A stretch of 64,000 nucleotides of DNA from Bacillota bacterium (lineage in GTDB: Bacteria > Bacillota > Clostridia > DSM-8532), in contig JAEYOK010000035.1 in the NCBI GenBank assembly GCA_023411795.1, forward strand, positions 124,001-188,000, written 5' to 3'. The position numbers and the translations under genes were made by a program. Positions 52,681-61,787 of the stretch are shown in pieces. Numbering within the stretch: the first letter of the stretch is position 1; each line of letters starts with the position of its first letter. The notes under the pieces are model-generated. The model searched no databases and was not told the DNA's origin. It saw nothing but the letters and a program-made list of their open reading frames with translations.

Positions 52681-53580
52681 ATGATCAACAAGCTTCAGCA
52701 AATAGAAGACTTATTGATTGGTAAACCGGCAAAGAAAATAGCTGTTGTTGCAGCTCATGACGATAATGTGTTGAGTTCCCTCAAGGCAGCTTATGATAAA
52801 GGTTTTGCTCAGCCAATTTTAATAGGAGACAAACAGAAAATCTTTAATCTTGCAGACAGTATTGATTTAGATTTATCTAAAGTATCTATTATTCAAGAAG
52901 ATGATAATGAGAAAAGTGCCCGAATCGCCATTGAAATGGTACATAGAGGCGAAGCCCATGCTCTTATGAAGGGAATCCTCCCAACTGCTGATTTTATGAA
53001 AGCAGTCCTGAATAAGGAAACAGGGTTAAAATCAAATCGTTTGATTAGTCATACTATGGTGATTGAAAATGAAAATTATCCGAAGCTTTTATTTGTTACT
53101 GATGCGGCAATTACTATAGAACCTGATTTACAGCAGAAAGTTGAACTAATAAGAAACTCGGTGGATGTGGCGCATTCACTGGGTGTAGAAAAGCCTAAAG
53201 TGGCAGTATTAGCCGCAATTGAAGTTGTAAATACTTCAATTAAAAGTACTCTTGACGCTGCACTTCTTACTCAGATGTGCAGGCGAGGTCAAATAAAAGG
53301 TTGCATTGTTGATGGCCCATTATCGCTGGATCTTGCCATCAGTACAGAGTCGGTTAAACATAAGAATATTGAAAGCGATGTGGCGGGAGATGCCGATGTT
53401 TTGTTGACGCCGAACATCGATGCTGCAAATATTCTGGTTAAATCATTGGCTTTCCTGCAAAAGAATAAAATGTGTCATATTATTACCGGTGCGAAAGTTC
53501 CTCTTGTTGTAACATCAAGGTCAGACGAATCTATGACTAAGTACTATTCAATCATAACAGCTCTGGCGCTATGCCAATAA
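52681..53580 (+). CDS. ptb: Phosphate butyryltransferase
   Basis: Ptb exchanges CoA of butyryl-CoA (or branched acyl-CoAs) for phosphate, giving butyryl phosphate for Buk. The 299 residues match the PTA/PTB family: KKIAVVAAHDDNVLSSLKAA, ALMKGILPTADFMKAVLN and KGCIVDGPLSLDLAISTES. It starts four bases after buk. Together the two genes allow ATP formation from acyl-CoA; specificity for butyryl or branched-chain substrates cannot be separated from sequence alone. Confidence 0.94.
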   Translation: MINKLQQIEDLLIGKPAKKIAVVAAHDDNVLSSLKAAYDKGFAQPILIGDKQKIFNLADSIDLDLSKVSIIQEDDNEKSARIAIEMVHRGEAHALMKGILPTADFMKAVLNKETGLKSNRLISHTMVIENENYPKLLFVTDAAITIEPDLQQKVELIRNSVDVAHSLGVEKPKVAVLAAIEVVNTSIKSTLDAALLTQMCRRGQIKGCIVDGPLSLDLAISTESVKHKNIESDVAGDADVLLTPNIDAANILVKSLAFLQKNKMCHIITGAKVPLVVTSRSDESMTKYYSIITALALCQ

Positions 53581-53607
53581 TTCATATGTTCTGAAAGGGG
53601 ATTTAGA

Positions 53608-54096
53608 ATGAATAAACAGATATATTCAATATGGGTCAAAAATAAGCTAGGTGTTTTATCAAGTGTGGCATCAGCTTTCGGAAGCGCCGAAAGCAATATT
53701 CACAGTCTGGCTGTAGGCGTTACCGAGAATAGTGATGTTAGTAGGATTACCATTGTTTCCGATGGGGATGAAAACTCTGTCGCCGCATTGACAGCTAAGA
53801 TAAACGCTATGCCTAACATAGTCAGGATGAAAAGAATAACTAATGAGAACTCTGTATTACGTGAATTGGCATTGATTATGGTTGATGCTCCGGACAATAA
53901 ACGTCAGGACATTATATCTATCGCAGATATCTTTAGAGCCTCTGTTGTTGATGTGGGCTTGAGAACTATGACTTTGGAAGTTAGCGGCGGGCAGGATAAA
54001 ATCCAAGCCATGGAAGATTTATTACGGCCGTTTGGGGTACGTGAAGTTGTCCGTACCGGCTTAATTGCCATTGACAGAGGTGCACGAACCGAATAA
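53608..54096 (+). CDS. ilvN: Acetolactate synthase small (regulatory) subunit
   Basis: The 162-residue protein has an N-terminal ACT domain (YSIWVKNKLGVLSSVASAFG, with SRITIVSDGDE) and the C-terminal domain of AHAS regulatory subunits (KRQDIISIADIFRASVVDVG, ending near GVREVVRTGLIAIDRG). It confers valine feedback on acetolactate synthase. No catalytic subunit lies in the window. It starts 27 bases after ptb behind AAAGGGG and is apparently cotranscribed, which links branched-chain amino acid synthesis with acyl-phosphate metabolism. Its end is nine bases from the convergent asnB. Confidence 0.9.
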   Translation: MNKQIYSIWVKNKLGVLSSVASAFGSAESNIHSLAVGVTENSDVSRITIVSDGDENSVAALTAKINAMPNIVRMKRITNENSVLRELALIMVDAPDNKRQDIISIADIFRASVVDVGLRTMTLEVSGGQDKIQAMEDLLRPFGVREVVRTGLIAIDRGARTE

Positions 54097-54104
54097 ATAA
54101 ACCA

Positions 54105-55943
54105 TTATAAATATTTCTCCAGCCAGTAGTTAACCTGAATCATATAAGCCATAAGCTGTGGGGCGGCCATTAATTGACCAAACCACGGCTTTCCGTATTC
54201 GGCAGGGGCATCCATGAATGAAAGCGCTTTTTTCTTGTCTGTAAAGGACATAATTGGCGAATTTGGATTGTTAATAATTTCTGAAAACTTTTGGGCGAGC
54301 AAGCGCTCGTAGTTAGGATTATATGTTTTGGGATAGGGGCTTTTTTTACGGAATAAAAGCTTTTCGGGCAAAAGATCTTTGCACGCTTCTCTTAAAAGTG
54401 ATTTCTCTATACCTCCTCTATATTTCATATCCCAGGGTACATTGAACACATACTCAACTATTCTGTGATCGGCAAAGGGTACTCTTGCCTCAAGGGCAGA
54501 ATACATGCTAGCCCTATCCATTCTGTCGAGCAAAGTCTGCATAAACCATTTGATATTGAGATATGCTATGTCCTTTCGCCTACTCTCAATCAAGCTTTCT
54601 CCTTCCATACACGGAACTTCATTAAGCGAATCGGTATATCTTGCATGAATATAGTCTTTAAGATCAAGATGCCTGATAAAATCATCGGACAGTAGTATAG
54701 TCCTTGTATTTACGTCATTTGACCATGGAAATCCATTGATCCGGAACAGCTCTTCCTTGTAGAACCATGGATAGCCTCCGAAGATTTCGTCAGCACATTC
54801 ACCTGTTAAAGCAACTTTATTGTTCTGTTTAACCAGTGAGCAAAAGTATAAAAGGGAAGCGTCAATATCAGCCATTCCCGGTAAATCCTTCGCATCGACT
54901 ACAGAATAGAGCAAGTCAGCTAAAAGGCTTTCATCACATTCCAGGTAATTGTGGTTCAGGCTGTAATTTTCGAGCATGATATCAACAAAGGGTCTGTCCC
55001 GCTCGGGCTGGAAGGCATTTGACTTAAAATACAGGCTATTATCCTTAAAATCAAACGAAAAAGTATTTAGCTTAACTCCTCTTTCATTTAAGAAATTTGA
55101 AGCTACTGCCGTTACAATACTTGAGTCAATTCCTCCCGATAAAAAACTACAAACGGGAACATCGGATACCATTTGTCTTCTGATAGCATCACGTACAAGA
55201 AACGACACCTTTTCTACAGTTTGCTCATAGTTGTCACTATGAATTTTGAGTTCAATATCCCAATAACGTATATTTTTCAGACCATTTTTAGAGAAAACAG
55301 CATAATATCCCGGTTGTACCTCATTAATATTTTTATAAACGCCATTGCCAGACGTTCGTGCCGGACCAATTCCAAAAATCTCTCTGTAGCCATTTATATC
55401 AATTTCAGGTTTTATTCCCGGAAAGCAGAAAAGAGCCTTTATTTCGGAACCAAAAACAATAGTATTATCCCTAATTGTATAAAACAACGGTTTAACGCCA
55501 AGGCGGTCGCGGTACAAGATCAGTCTTTCGGCTGCGCTGTCCCAAATTGCAAAGGCAAAAATACCGTTAAGCTTATTTACAAAATCAATTCCGTAATGAA
55601 TATATGCATACAAGATAACCTCTGTGTCAGTTGTAGTTTCAAAAATGAACCCTGCTTTTAATAGCTCGGGAACAAGCTCATCGGTATTGTAAATTTCTCC
55701 GTTATAGATAATCACATATTCTGAATTTCCAATAACCCTTATAATAGGCTGCATGCCATTTGAAAGGTCCCTTATGGACAGACGGGTATGACTAAGCCCT
55801 ACATGTTCGGACAGATATTCTCCTACATTATCACTTCCGCGATGGGCTATGGATTTTCTCATATCAATCAGGGTATTATGCCAATCCTCTTTGTTATTGT
55901 TATAATTAATACTGAAATTACAAAAGCCTGCTATCCCGCACAT
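54105..55943 (-). CDS. asnB: Asparagine synthase (glutamine-hydrolysing)
   Basis: AsnB makes asparagine from aspartate, glutamine and ATP. The 612-residue protein starts MCGIAGF with the glutaminase nucleophile Cys2, and carries the class II amidotransferase domain (IYNGEIYNTDELVPELLKAG) and the synthetase PP-loop CSFLSGGIDSSIVTAVAS. Both active sites look intact. GAGGT precedes the ATG. It follows dapL on the same strand, but a terminator and hairpin-rich stretch separate them. The T-boxes nearby are for Tyr and Asp, not Asn, and none precedes asnB. Confidence 0.95.
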   Translation of the reverse strand: MCGIAGFCNFSINYNNNKEDWHNTLIDMRKSIAHRGSDNVGEYLSEHVGLSHTRLSIRDLSNGMQPIIRVIGNSEYVIIYNGEIYNTDELVPELLKAGFIFETTTDTEVILYAYIHYGIDFVNKLNGIFAFAIWDSAAERLILYRDRLGVKPLFYTIRDNTIVFGSEIKALFCFPGIKPEIDINGYREIFGIGPARTSGNGVYKNINEVQPGYYAVFSKNGLKNIRYWDIELKIHSDNYEQTVEKVSFLVRDAIRRQMVSDVPVCSFLSGGIDSSIVTAVASNFLNERGVKLNTFSFDFKDNSLYFKSNAFQPERDRPFVDIMLENYSLNHNYLECDESLLADLLYSVVDAKDLPGMADIDASLLYFCSLVKQNNKVALTGECADEIFGGYPWFYKEELFRINGFPWSNDVNTRTILLSDDFIRHLDLKDYIHARYTDSLNEVPCMEGESLIESRRKDIAYLNIKWFMQTLLDRMDRASMYSALEARVPFADHRIVEYVFNVPWDMKYRGGIEKSLLREACKDLLPEKLLFRKKSPYPKTYNPNYERLLAQKFSEIINNPNSPIMSFTDKKKALSFMDAPAEYGKPWFGQLMAAPQLMAYMIQVNYWLEKYL

Positions 55944-56007
55944 ATAAGCACCTCGTCATAGAATAAGTTAGACTGCCACAAACTTTTTCATTTTAATAAG
56001 AACCCCA

Positions 56008-56061
56008 CCCGCTATGCAATCACAGATTGCTAGCGGGGGCGAGAACAGATACTCTGTTCTC
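56008..56061. repeat. Two adjacent hairpins between dapL and asnB
   Basis: CCCGCTA-T-GCAATC/GATTGC-TAGCGGG forms a 13-pair stem with one bulged base and an ACA loop (56008-56037). Three bases on, GAGAACAGA/TCTGTTCTC forms a perfect nine-pair stem with a TAC loop (56041-56061). No T-run follows on either strand, so they are not simple terminators. Confidence 0.75.
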
Positions 56062-56084
56062 TTGGAACCTTGTTATTTTATAAT

Positions 56085-56120
56085 AAAGGCGTCACCGGAT
56101 GATATCCAGTAAACGCCTTT
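56085..56120 (-). terminator. Terminator after dapL
   Basis: On the minus strand AAAGGCGT pairs with ACGCCTTT around a loop that itself has CTGGATATCATCCGG, followed by ATTATAAAATAA. It lies 39 bases past the dapL stop. Confidence 0.75.
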
Positions 56121-56158
56121 GTTCATATTATTTTATGCTCCTATCGGAAAAAAGTGAA

Positions 56159-57340
56159 CTAAAATCGATTATTTCGTAACCTGTCCATGGCCTTTTTCAC
56201 ATTATCCGGATTGCCAAAGGCAGTCAAACGAAAAAAGCCCTCCCCGTTTTTACCGAATCCAGCTCCCGGGGTTCCAACAATATTGTATTTGTTCAGCAGC
56301 AAGTCAAAAAACTCCCAGGACAACATTTTATCAGGGCATTTGAGCCATATATAGGGCGAGTTTGTGCCCCCTGTAAACCAAATACCAAGCTCGGTCAAGG
56401 TTTCTGTAATAATGCTTGCATTTTTTAGGTAATAACTGATATTCTCCTTAATCTGAGTTAATCCCGGTTCGGTAAATATAGCCTCTGCCCCTCTTTGCAC
56501 TATATAAGGAACTCCGTTGAACTTTGTGGACTGGCGTCTTAACCATAGCTTGTTCAGAGAGGTATTTTCCCTTACAAGTTCATTTGGTACAATGGTATAA
56601 CCGCAGCGAGTTCCTGTGAAACCCGCTGTTTTGGATAAGGAGCAAAACTCTATGGCACATTTCTTAGCGCCGGGAACCTGATAAATACTTGTAGGTAATG
56701 AATCGTCCTGTATGAATGCTTCATAAGCACTGTCAAACAGAATTACCGCATTCCTTTCCAAAGCCCAGTCCACCCAAAGCTTTAGCTGTTCCTTCGTATA
56801 AACAGCTCCTGTTGGGTTGTTGGGCGAGCATATATAAACTATATCACCCTTTACTGTCTCATCGGGCAGCGGGAGAAAATTATTCTCCATATTGCCATTT
56901 ATTAATGTTATTTCGCGTCCCGCCATTATGTTGGTATCCACATAAACAGGGTAAACAGGATCTGGAATAAGCACTGTGTTATTTACATCAAATATATCAA
57001 GAATATTGCCAAGGTCGCTTTTGGCTCCGTCACTTATAAAAACATCGGATTCGTCAAGGTCAACACTCTTTTTCCCGTAATAATCACAAACAGCCTTTCT
57101 TAAAAAGCTAAATCCTTCATAATCGCCGTAGCCTTTGAATGTATCTGCGTTCCCCATTTCTTCAACTGCCTTTTTCATGGCATCTATAACAGCAGGAACA
57201 AGGGGTAAAGTAACGTCTCCAATACCAAGACGAATAATGTCTTTTTGAGGATTTTGAAGCTTATATTCATTTACTTTTTTTGCTATCGATGCAAATAGGT
57301 AGCTGTCCTCTAAATTCAAATAATTACCGTTAATCTTCAT
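56159..57340 (-). CDS. dapL: LL-diaminopimelate aminotransferase
   Basis: DapL makes LL-diaminopimelate from tetrahydrodipicolinate and glutamate in one step, a shortcut in lysine and peptidoglycan synthesis. The 393-residue PLP enzyme has RLGIGDVTLPLVPAVIDAMK, ICSPNNPTGAVYTKEQL and the PLP-lysine motif SLSKTAGFTGTRCGYTIVP, characteristic of the DapL group rather than generic aspartate aminotransferases. It starts one base after pyrG and sits in the same operon as dapF, whose product epimerises its product. Confidence 0.94.
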   Translation of the reverse strand: MKINGNYLNLEDSYLFASIAKKVNEYKLQNPQKDIIRLGIGDVTLPLVPAVIDAMKKAVEEMGNADTFKGYGDYEGFSFLRKAVCDYYGKKSVDLDESDVFISDGAKSDLGNILDIFDVNNTVLIPDPVYPVYVDTNIMAGREITLINGNMENNFLPLPDETVKGDIVYICSPNNPTGAVYTKEQLKLWVDWALERNAVILFDSAYEAFIQDDSLPTSIYQVPGAKKCAIEFCSLSKTAGFTGTRCGYTIVPNELVRENTSLNKLWLRRQSTKFNGVPYIVQRGAEAIFTEPGLTQIKENISYYLKNASIITETLTELGIWFTGGTNSPYIWLKCPDKMLSWEFFDLLLNKYNIVGTPGAGFGKNGEGFFRLTAFGNPDNVKKAMDRLRNNRF

Positions 57341-57341
57341 A

Positions 57342-58937
57342 TTAATCCTCCAAAGCGGCTTTCAAAAGCCCCAAAAATAATGGATGAGGTTTATCGGGGC
57401 GACTCTTGAACTCAGGATGATATTGCACTCCAATAAAAAAGCGGTTATTCGGAAGCTCAACAGCCTCCACCAGGTTATCGTCAGGTGATGTTCCACAAAT
57501 CACAAGACCGTTCTTACTAAAAACCTCTCTATAGTCATTGTTAAATTCATACCTGTGTCGATGGCGCTCGCTGATAAGTTCTTTTCCGTATAAGTTTCTA
57601 AGCATAGTACCGTCTTTTGATTTACACGGATATGCTCCCAGTCTCATAGTACCACCCTTACGAGTAACTCCGATCTGTTCATCCATAAGGTCAATAACTG
57701 GGTGTGTACTCTTTTCATTAAACTCTGTTGAGTGGGCATCCTCAAAGCCACAAACATTGCGTGCAAATTCAATTACTGCGATTTGCATTCCAAGACAAAT
57801 TCCCAACAGCGGTATATTGTTTTCCCTCGCATACTGGCAGGTGGTGATTTTTCCCTCTATTCCTCTATCCCCAAAACCTCCGGGAATGATGATTCCACCT
57901 ACATCCTGCAATTTCTCTGAAACATTCTCTTTTGTTACATCTCCGCTATCTACCCATTTTATTTTAACCTTCGAACCGGTATCATAACCTGCATGATTTA
58001 AGCTCTCTATGATTGAAAGGTATGCGTCGGGAAGCTTTACATATTTGCCTACTACTGCAATAACAACTTCTTTATAACGCATATTTATTTTTTGGACCAT
58101 ATTCTTCCATTCATTCAAATCCGGTTCCTTTGTTTCAAGCTTAAATTCCCTGCAAACCACTTCATCAAGGCCTTTCTCATGAAGCATAAGAGGGGCCTCA
58201 TAAAGACAAGACAACGTGAGATTTTCAATTACGCAATCCCGCTTGACGTTACAAAACAGAGATATTTTAGCCTTGATATTGTCATCTAGCGGCTCATCAG
58301 CACGGGCGACGATAATATCTGGCGAAATACCCATTGACCGGAGCTCCTTGACCGAATGTTGGGTGGGTTTTGATTTATGTTCGTTAGAGCCTTTAAGGTA
58401 TGGCACCAATGTGACGTGTATAAAAAGGCAGTTTTCCCGGCCTTTTTCAAGAGAAATCTGGCGTATGGCTTCTAAGAAGGGTTGGCTTTCAATATCACCT
58501 GTTGTACCTCCGATTTCGGTTATCAAGACATCTGCACCGCTCTTTTCTGCACCTCCGTAAATAAAATCCATTATCTCCCCGGTTATATGGGGAATAACCT
58601 GAACCGTTTGTCCCAAATAACCACCTATACGTTCACGATTAAGCACATTCCAATAAACCTTGCCCGATGTAAGGTTAGAATACATGGTTAAGTCCTCATC
58701 AATAAAACGTTCATAATGTCCTAAATCAAGGTCGGTCTCTGCTCCGTCATTGGTAACGAACACTTCTCCATGCTGAAAAGGGCTCATCGTACCGGGATCA
58801 ACATTCATATAGGGGTCCAACTTTTGTGATGCTACCTTCAACCCTCTCTGCTTTAAAAGCCTTCCGAGACTTGCCGCTGTAATACCTTTTCCAAGTCCTG
58901 ACACAACTCCGCCCGTGATAAAAATATACTTTGTCAT
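57342..58937 (-). CDS. pyrG: CTP synthase
   Basis: PyrG aminates UTP to CTP with glutamine and ATP. The 531-residue protein starts TKYIFITGGVVSGLGKGITA, the ATP-binding amidoligase motif, and includes SQKLDPYMNVDPGTMSPFQH and the class I glutaminase domain with LLGICLGMQ and VQYHPEFKSRP. The start is ATG 58937 after GCGAGGT; upstream in-frame codons overlap dapF and are rejected. It lies between dapF and dapL, 22 bases after dapF. Confidence 0.98.
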   Translation of the reverse strand: MTKYIFITGGVVSGLGKGITAASLGRLLKQRGLKVASQKLDPYMNVDPGTMSPFQHGEVFVTNDGAETDLDLGHYERFIDEDLTMYSNLTSGKVYWNVLNRERIGGYLGQTVQVIPHITGEIMDFIYGGAEKSGADVLITEIGGTTGDIESQPFLEAIRQISLEKGRENCLFIHVTLVPYLKGSNEHKSKPTQHSVKELRSMGISPDIIVARADEPLDDNIKAKISLFCNVKRDCVIENLTLSCLYEAPLMLHEKGLDEVVCREFKLETKEPDLNEWKNMVQKINMRYKEVVIAVVGKYVKLPDAYLSIIESLNHAGYDTGSKVKIKWVDSGDVTKENVSEKLQDVGGIIIPGGFGDRGIEGKITTCQYARENNIPLLGICLGMQIAVIEFARNVCGFEDAHSTEFNEKSTHPVIDLMDEQIGVTRKGGTMRLGAYPCKSKDGTMLRNLYGKELISERHRHRYEFNNDYREVFSKNGLVICGTSPDDNLVEAVELPNNRFFIGVQYHPEFKSRPDKPHPLFLGLLKAALED

Positions 58938-58959
58938 AGTACCTCGCCCCTTTTTCCCT

Positions 58960-59799
58960 TCATATTTCGACCACACCCTCGAATACCTTGGCACAGCCTC
59001 CTGTCATAAATACCGCTTTGTCAGTATAATTAATAACAAGTTCCCCTCCTAAAAGAAGAACATGAATATCTTCACCTTTGCTACAATAACCGTTTAAGAC
59101 TGCTGCTACAGCTGATGCGCATGCTCCGGTTCCACAAGCAAGTGTTTCACCGCTACCCCGCTCCCATACTCGCATTTTTATTGTGTTCTTATCAATCACT
59201 TTAACAAACTCAGTATTAACTCTTTCAGGGAATATTTCGTTATGTTCAAATAATGGACCTAATTCTGAGAGCTTCAAACAATCCACATCATCGCAGAATA
59301 CCACTGCATGAGGGTTTCCCATCGAAACACAAGTTATATAGAAGGTCTCCCCTTCAATATTCAAGGGGGCACTTAGAATCTGTTCTCCTTGCATCTTCAC
59401 CGGAATCTTTGAGGGCTCCAGCTCCGCTTTTCCCATATCCACTCTGACAGTTGTAACAAGTCCATTTTGTGTATTTATTTGAAGTGTTTTTACGCCACTC
59501 AAGGTTTCTATTTTAATTTCGTTCTTTCTTACCAATCCATTATCGTATAAATATTTGGCGACACAACGGATAGCATTTCCACACATTTTCCCTTCACTTC
59601 CGTCGATATTGAACATCCTCATTTTTGCATCGGCCACATCACTTCTGCAGATTAAGACAATTCCATCCCCACCTATTCCAAAATGGCGGTCGGACAAAGT
59701 AATTGCAAGACTTTCAGGACTGTCGATTTCACGTTCGAAGCAGTTTATATATATATAATCATTTCCACAGCCATGCATTTTTGTAAATTCAATTTTCAT
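58960..59799 (-). CDS. dapF: Diaminopimelate epimerase
   Basis: DapF converts LL- to meso-diaminopimelate. The 279 residues include FTKMHGCGNDYIYINCF at the N-terminus and both catalytic cysteines, in GKMCGNAIRCVAKY and ETLACGTGACASAVAA. Length is standard. It overlaps the end of the upstream ANTAR regulator gene by 11 bases, implying coupled translation, and shares a pathway with dapL two genes downstream. Confidence 0.97.
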   Translation of the reverse strand: MKIEFTKMHGCGNDYIYINCFEREIDSPESLAITLSDRHFGIGGDGIVLICRSDVADAKMRMFNIDGSEGKMCGNAIRCVAKYLYDNGLVRKNEIKIETLSGVKTLQINTQNGLVTTVRVDMGKAELEPSKIPVKMQGEQILSAPLNIEGETFYITCVSMGNPHAVVFCDDVDCLKLSELGPLFEHNEIFPERVNTEFVKVIDKNTIKMRVWERGSGETLACGTGACASAVAAVLNGYCSKGEDIHVLLLGGELVINYTDKAVFMTGGCAKVFEGVVEI

Positions 59800-60358
59800 A
59801 GATCTTTAATAACTCCTCCGCTACATTTCTTCGTGACAACCTCATATCCATAGCCTGCTTTTCTATGTACCTGTGAGCTTCCGGCTCAGTTATTGAAAGA
59901 TGTGATATTAAAATACACTTTGCTCTATCAATGATTCGAATATCTTCAATTTTTTGAATCAGCTTTTTGTTTTCACTTTGAATTGCTTTAACTCGTTTAT
60001 GCATTACCGAAGCCATTTTCAGGGCATTCCAAAACAAAGGTTTACTGATAGGTTTGGCAATGGTTATCACACCACATTCCTCAACTCTATCAGAAATTTC
60101 ATCATATAATTCTCCTTTAACAATTAAGATTACTTCACAGATTCCTCTAGCGGCAATGTTTCTGGCAAGACTTTCACCAAACTCGTCAGGCAGTGGAGTA
60201 TTCACAATACATAAGTCAAAGTCTTTTTCCAGTAAAATACGCCTTGCTTCGCCGGCGTTAGAAATGGTGGTTATATTAGTAACAGATGATTCTGTTAAAA
60301 TCTCTGCTAAGCAAACAGCACTTTTTTCAGAATATGATATTATCAATGCACTGTCCAT
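59789..60358 (-). CDS. ANTAR-domain RNA-binding regulator with degenerate receiver
   Basis: The 189-residue protein resembles AmiR/NasT antiterminators. Residues 1-120 are receiver-like, but the phospho-acceptor position is Asn53 (FDLCIVNTPLPDEFG) and the acidic pair after strand 1 is absent, while the lysine in TIAKPISK remains. A coiled coil (KRVKAIQSENKKLIQKIED) leads to the ANTAR domain (RIIDRAKCILISHLSITEPE, then AHRYIEKQAMD). ANTAR proteins bind paired-hairpin RNAs to prevent termination, often at nitrogen genes. It lies 77 bases after glnA; no twin hexaloop target is obvious in that gap. Confidence 0.9.
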   Translation of the reverse strand: MDSALIISYSEKSAVCLAEILTESSVTNITTISNAGEARRILLEKDFDLCIVNTPLPDEFGESLARNIAARGICEVILIVKGELYDEISDRVEECGVITIAKPISKPLFWNALKMASVMHKRVKAIQSENKKLIQKIEDIRIIDRAKCILISHLSITEPEAHRYIEKQAMDMRLSRRNVAEELLKIYEN

Positions 60359-60435
60359 AGCATCCCACCTTTCAAAATACTTAACTTAACCCGTTTAGCT
60401 ATATGTGGACTGGCATATTCATCTAAATCTTAAGT

Positions 60436-61755
60436 TTAAATGACTTTAAAATAATTCTGTAAATAATGCTCTCTCTTATCCATAGCCTGATTGAAGGATT
60501 CAAGCTCTAATGTTTTCATTTGAATAAATTTATTATGTACATTCTCATTCAATGCACTTTTTATAAATTCAGATTTAGCGGCTAAAGCCAAAGCATCGTC
60601 CATACTTTGGGGCAATTTTGTCAAACCCTCCGTTATGCTGTTATCAGCGGTGTAGAGATCCACATTTATACTTTCGGGTAGCTGTAATTTATTCTCTATA
60701 CCATATAATCCGGCACTGATTACAAGAGCAAATGCAAGATATGGATTGGTGGATGGATCGGGTGAACGCAATTCCATTCGTACCCTTTCTCCCTGCGCGG
60801 CCGGAATTCGAATAAGCTGGGACCTGTTGCCATAGGACCATGTAACATACTTAGGCGCTTCAAAGGAACCAAAACGTTCATATGAGTTAGGCAGTGGATT
60901 TAAAAACGCTGTTATTTCAGGTGTTTTCTGAAGTATTCCTGCTATAAAACTCTCCGCTTCTTTCGAACTCTCTTCCCCGCCTAACCTGAAAATATTCTTA
61001 CCGTTTTGTGAAAGGGACAGATTTATATGCAGACCGCTTCCGCTTTTTTCAGCGAGTGGTTTTGGAGAAAATGAAGCAAACAGACCATTCCTGGCTGCAA
61101 TGCTTTTTACCGTTTGTCTAAAGGTAAAAAGGTTATCAGCGCAGTTCAGTGCGTCAGAAAACTTAAAATCAATCTCGTTTTGCCCCGGTCCCTGCTCATG
61201 GTGAGATGTTTCGGGTTTGATTCCCATATCCTCAAGACAAAGGCAAATCTCACGGCGGACATTTTCACTCTTATCAAGTGGTGAAACATCCAGATAACCG
61301 CCATTATCGAAGGGATTAGTCGTAGGCTCACCATTCTCATCAGTCTTGAAAAGATAAAACTCACATTCTGCTCCGACCATACATGAGTATCCCTTTTGTT
61401 CCGCACGACCTAGAACCGATTTAAGTATTTCTCTGGTATCGCCCCAAAACGCACTGCCATCCGGATTTTTTATATGACAATAAAAACGGACGACTCTCCC
61501 CTGTTGTGGTCGCCATGGTAAGACCGACAGCGTGGTCGGATCAGGAACTAAGAGCAAATCAGATTTTGTTATATCTGTAAAACCTTTTATTGCATGAGCA
61601 TCGAAGAGAATCCCATGTTCAAAGGCTTCGGGCAATTCATCGGGCATAACCGAAATATTCTTCTGCATACCTGATAAATCACAAAATGCAAGGCGAATGA
61701 ATTTTACATCATTTTCTTTTACAAACTCCAAAACCTCTTTAATGGTAGCGTTCAT
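60436..61755 (-). CDS. glnA: Glutamine synthetase, type I
   Basis: GlnA makes glutamine from glutamate, ammonium and ATP. The 439-residue protein matches the short Gram-positive (GSI-alpha) form: FIRLAFCDLSGMQKNISVMP, GAECEFYLFK, ETSHHEQGPGQNEIDFK and KPLAEKSGSGLHINLSLSQ, ending with RMELRSPDPSTNPYLAFALV. The adenylylation loop tyrosine region of the beta type is absent. GGGAGG precedes the ATG. It lies 32 bases after the glutamate synthase domain, so both halves of the GS-GOGAT cycle are in one operon. Confidence 0.96.
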   Translation of the reverse strand: MNATIKEVLEFVKENDVKFIRLAFCDLSGMQKNISVMPDELPEAFEHGILFDAHAIKGFTDITKSDLLLVPDPTTLSVLPWRPQQGRVVRFYCHIKNPDGSAFWGDTREILKSVLGRAEQKGYSCMVGAECEFYLFKTDENGEPTTNPFDNGGYLDVSPLDKSENVRREICLCLEDMGIKPETSHHEQGPGQNEIDFKFSDALNCADNLFTFRQTVKSIAARNGLFASFSPKPLAEKSGSGLHINLSLSQNGKNIFRLGGEESSKEAESFIAGILQKTPEITAFLNPLPNSYERFGSFEAPKYVTWSYGNRSQLIRIPAAQGERVRMELRSPDPSTNPYLAFALVISAGLYGIENKLQLPESINVDLYTADNSITEGLTKLPQSMDDALALAAKSEFIKSALNENVHNKFIQMKTLELESFNQAMDKREHYLQNYFKVI

Positions 61756-61787
61756 TTATCAGCCCTCCCTATCGGATTTTTTTAGCT

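Noticed and set aside
58938..58994. Longer N-terminus for pyrG
   Set aside because: The extension overlaps the dapF end and the family starts at TKYIFITGG, supported by GCGAGGT.
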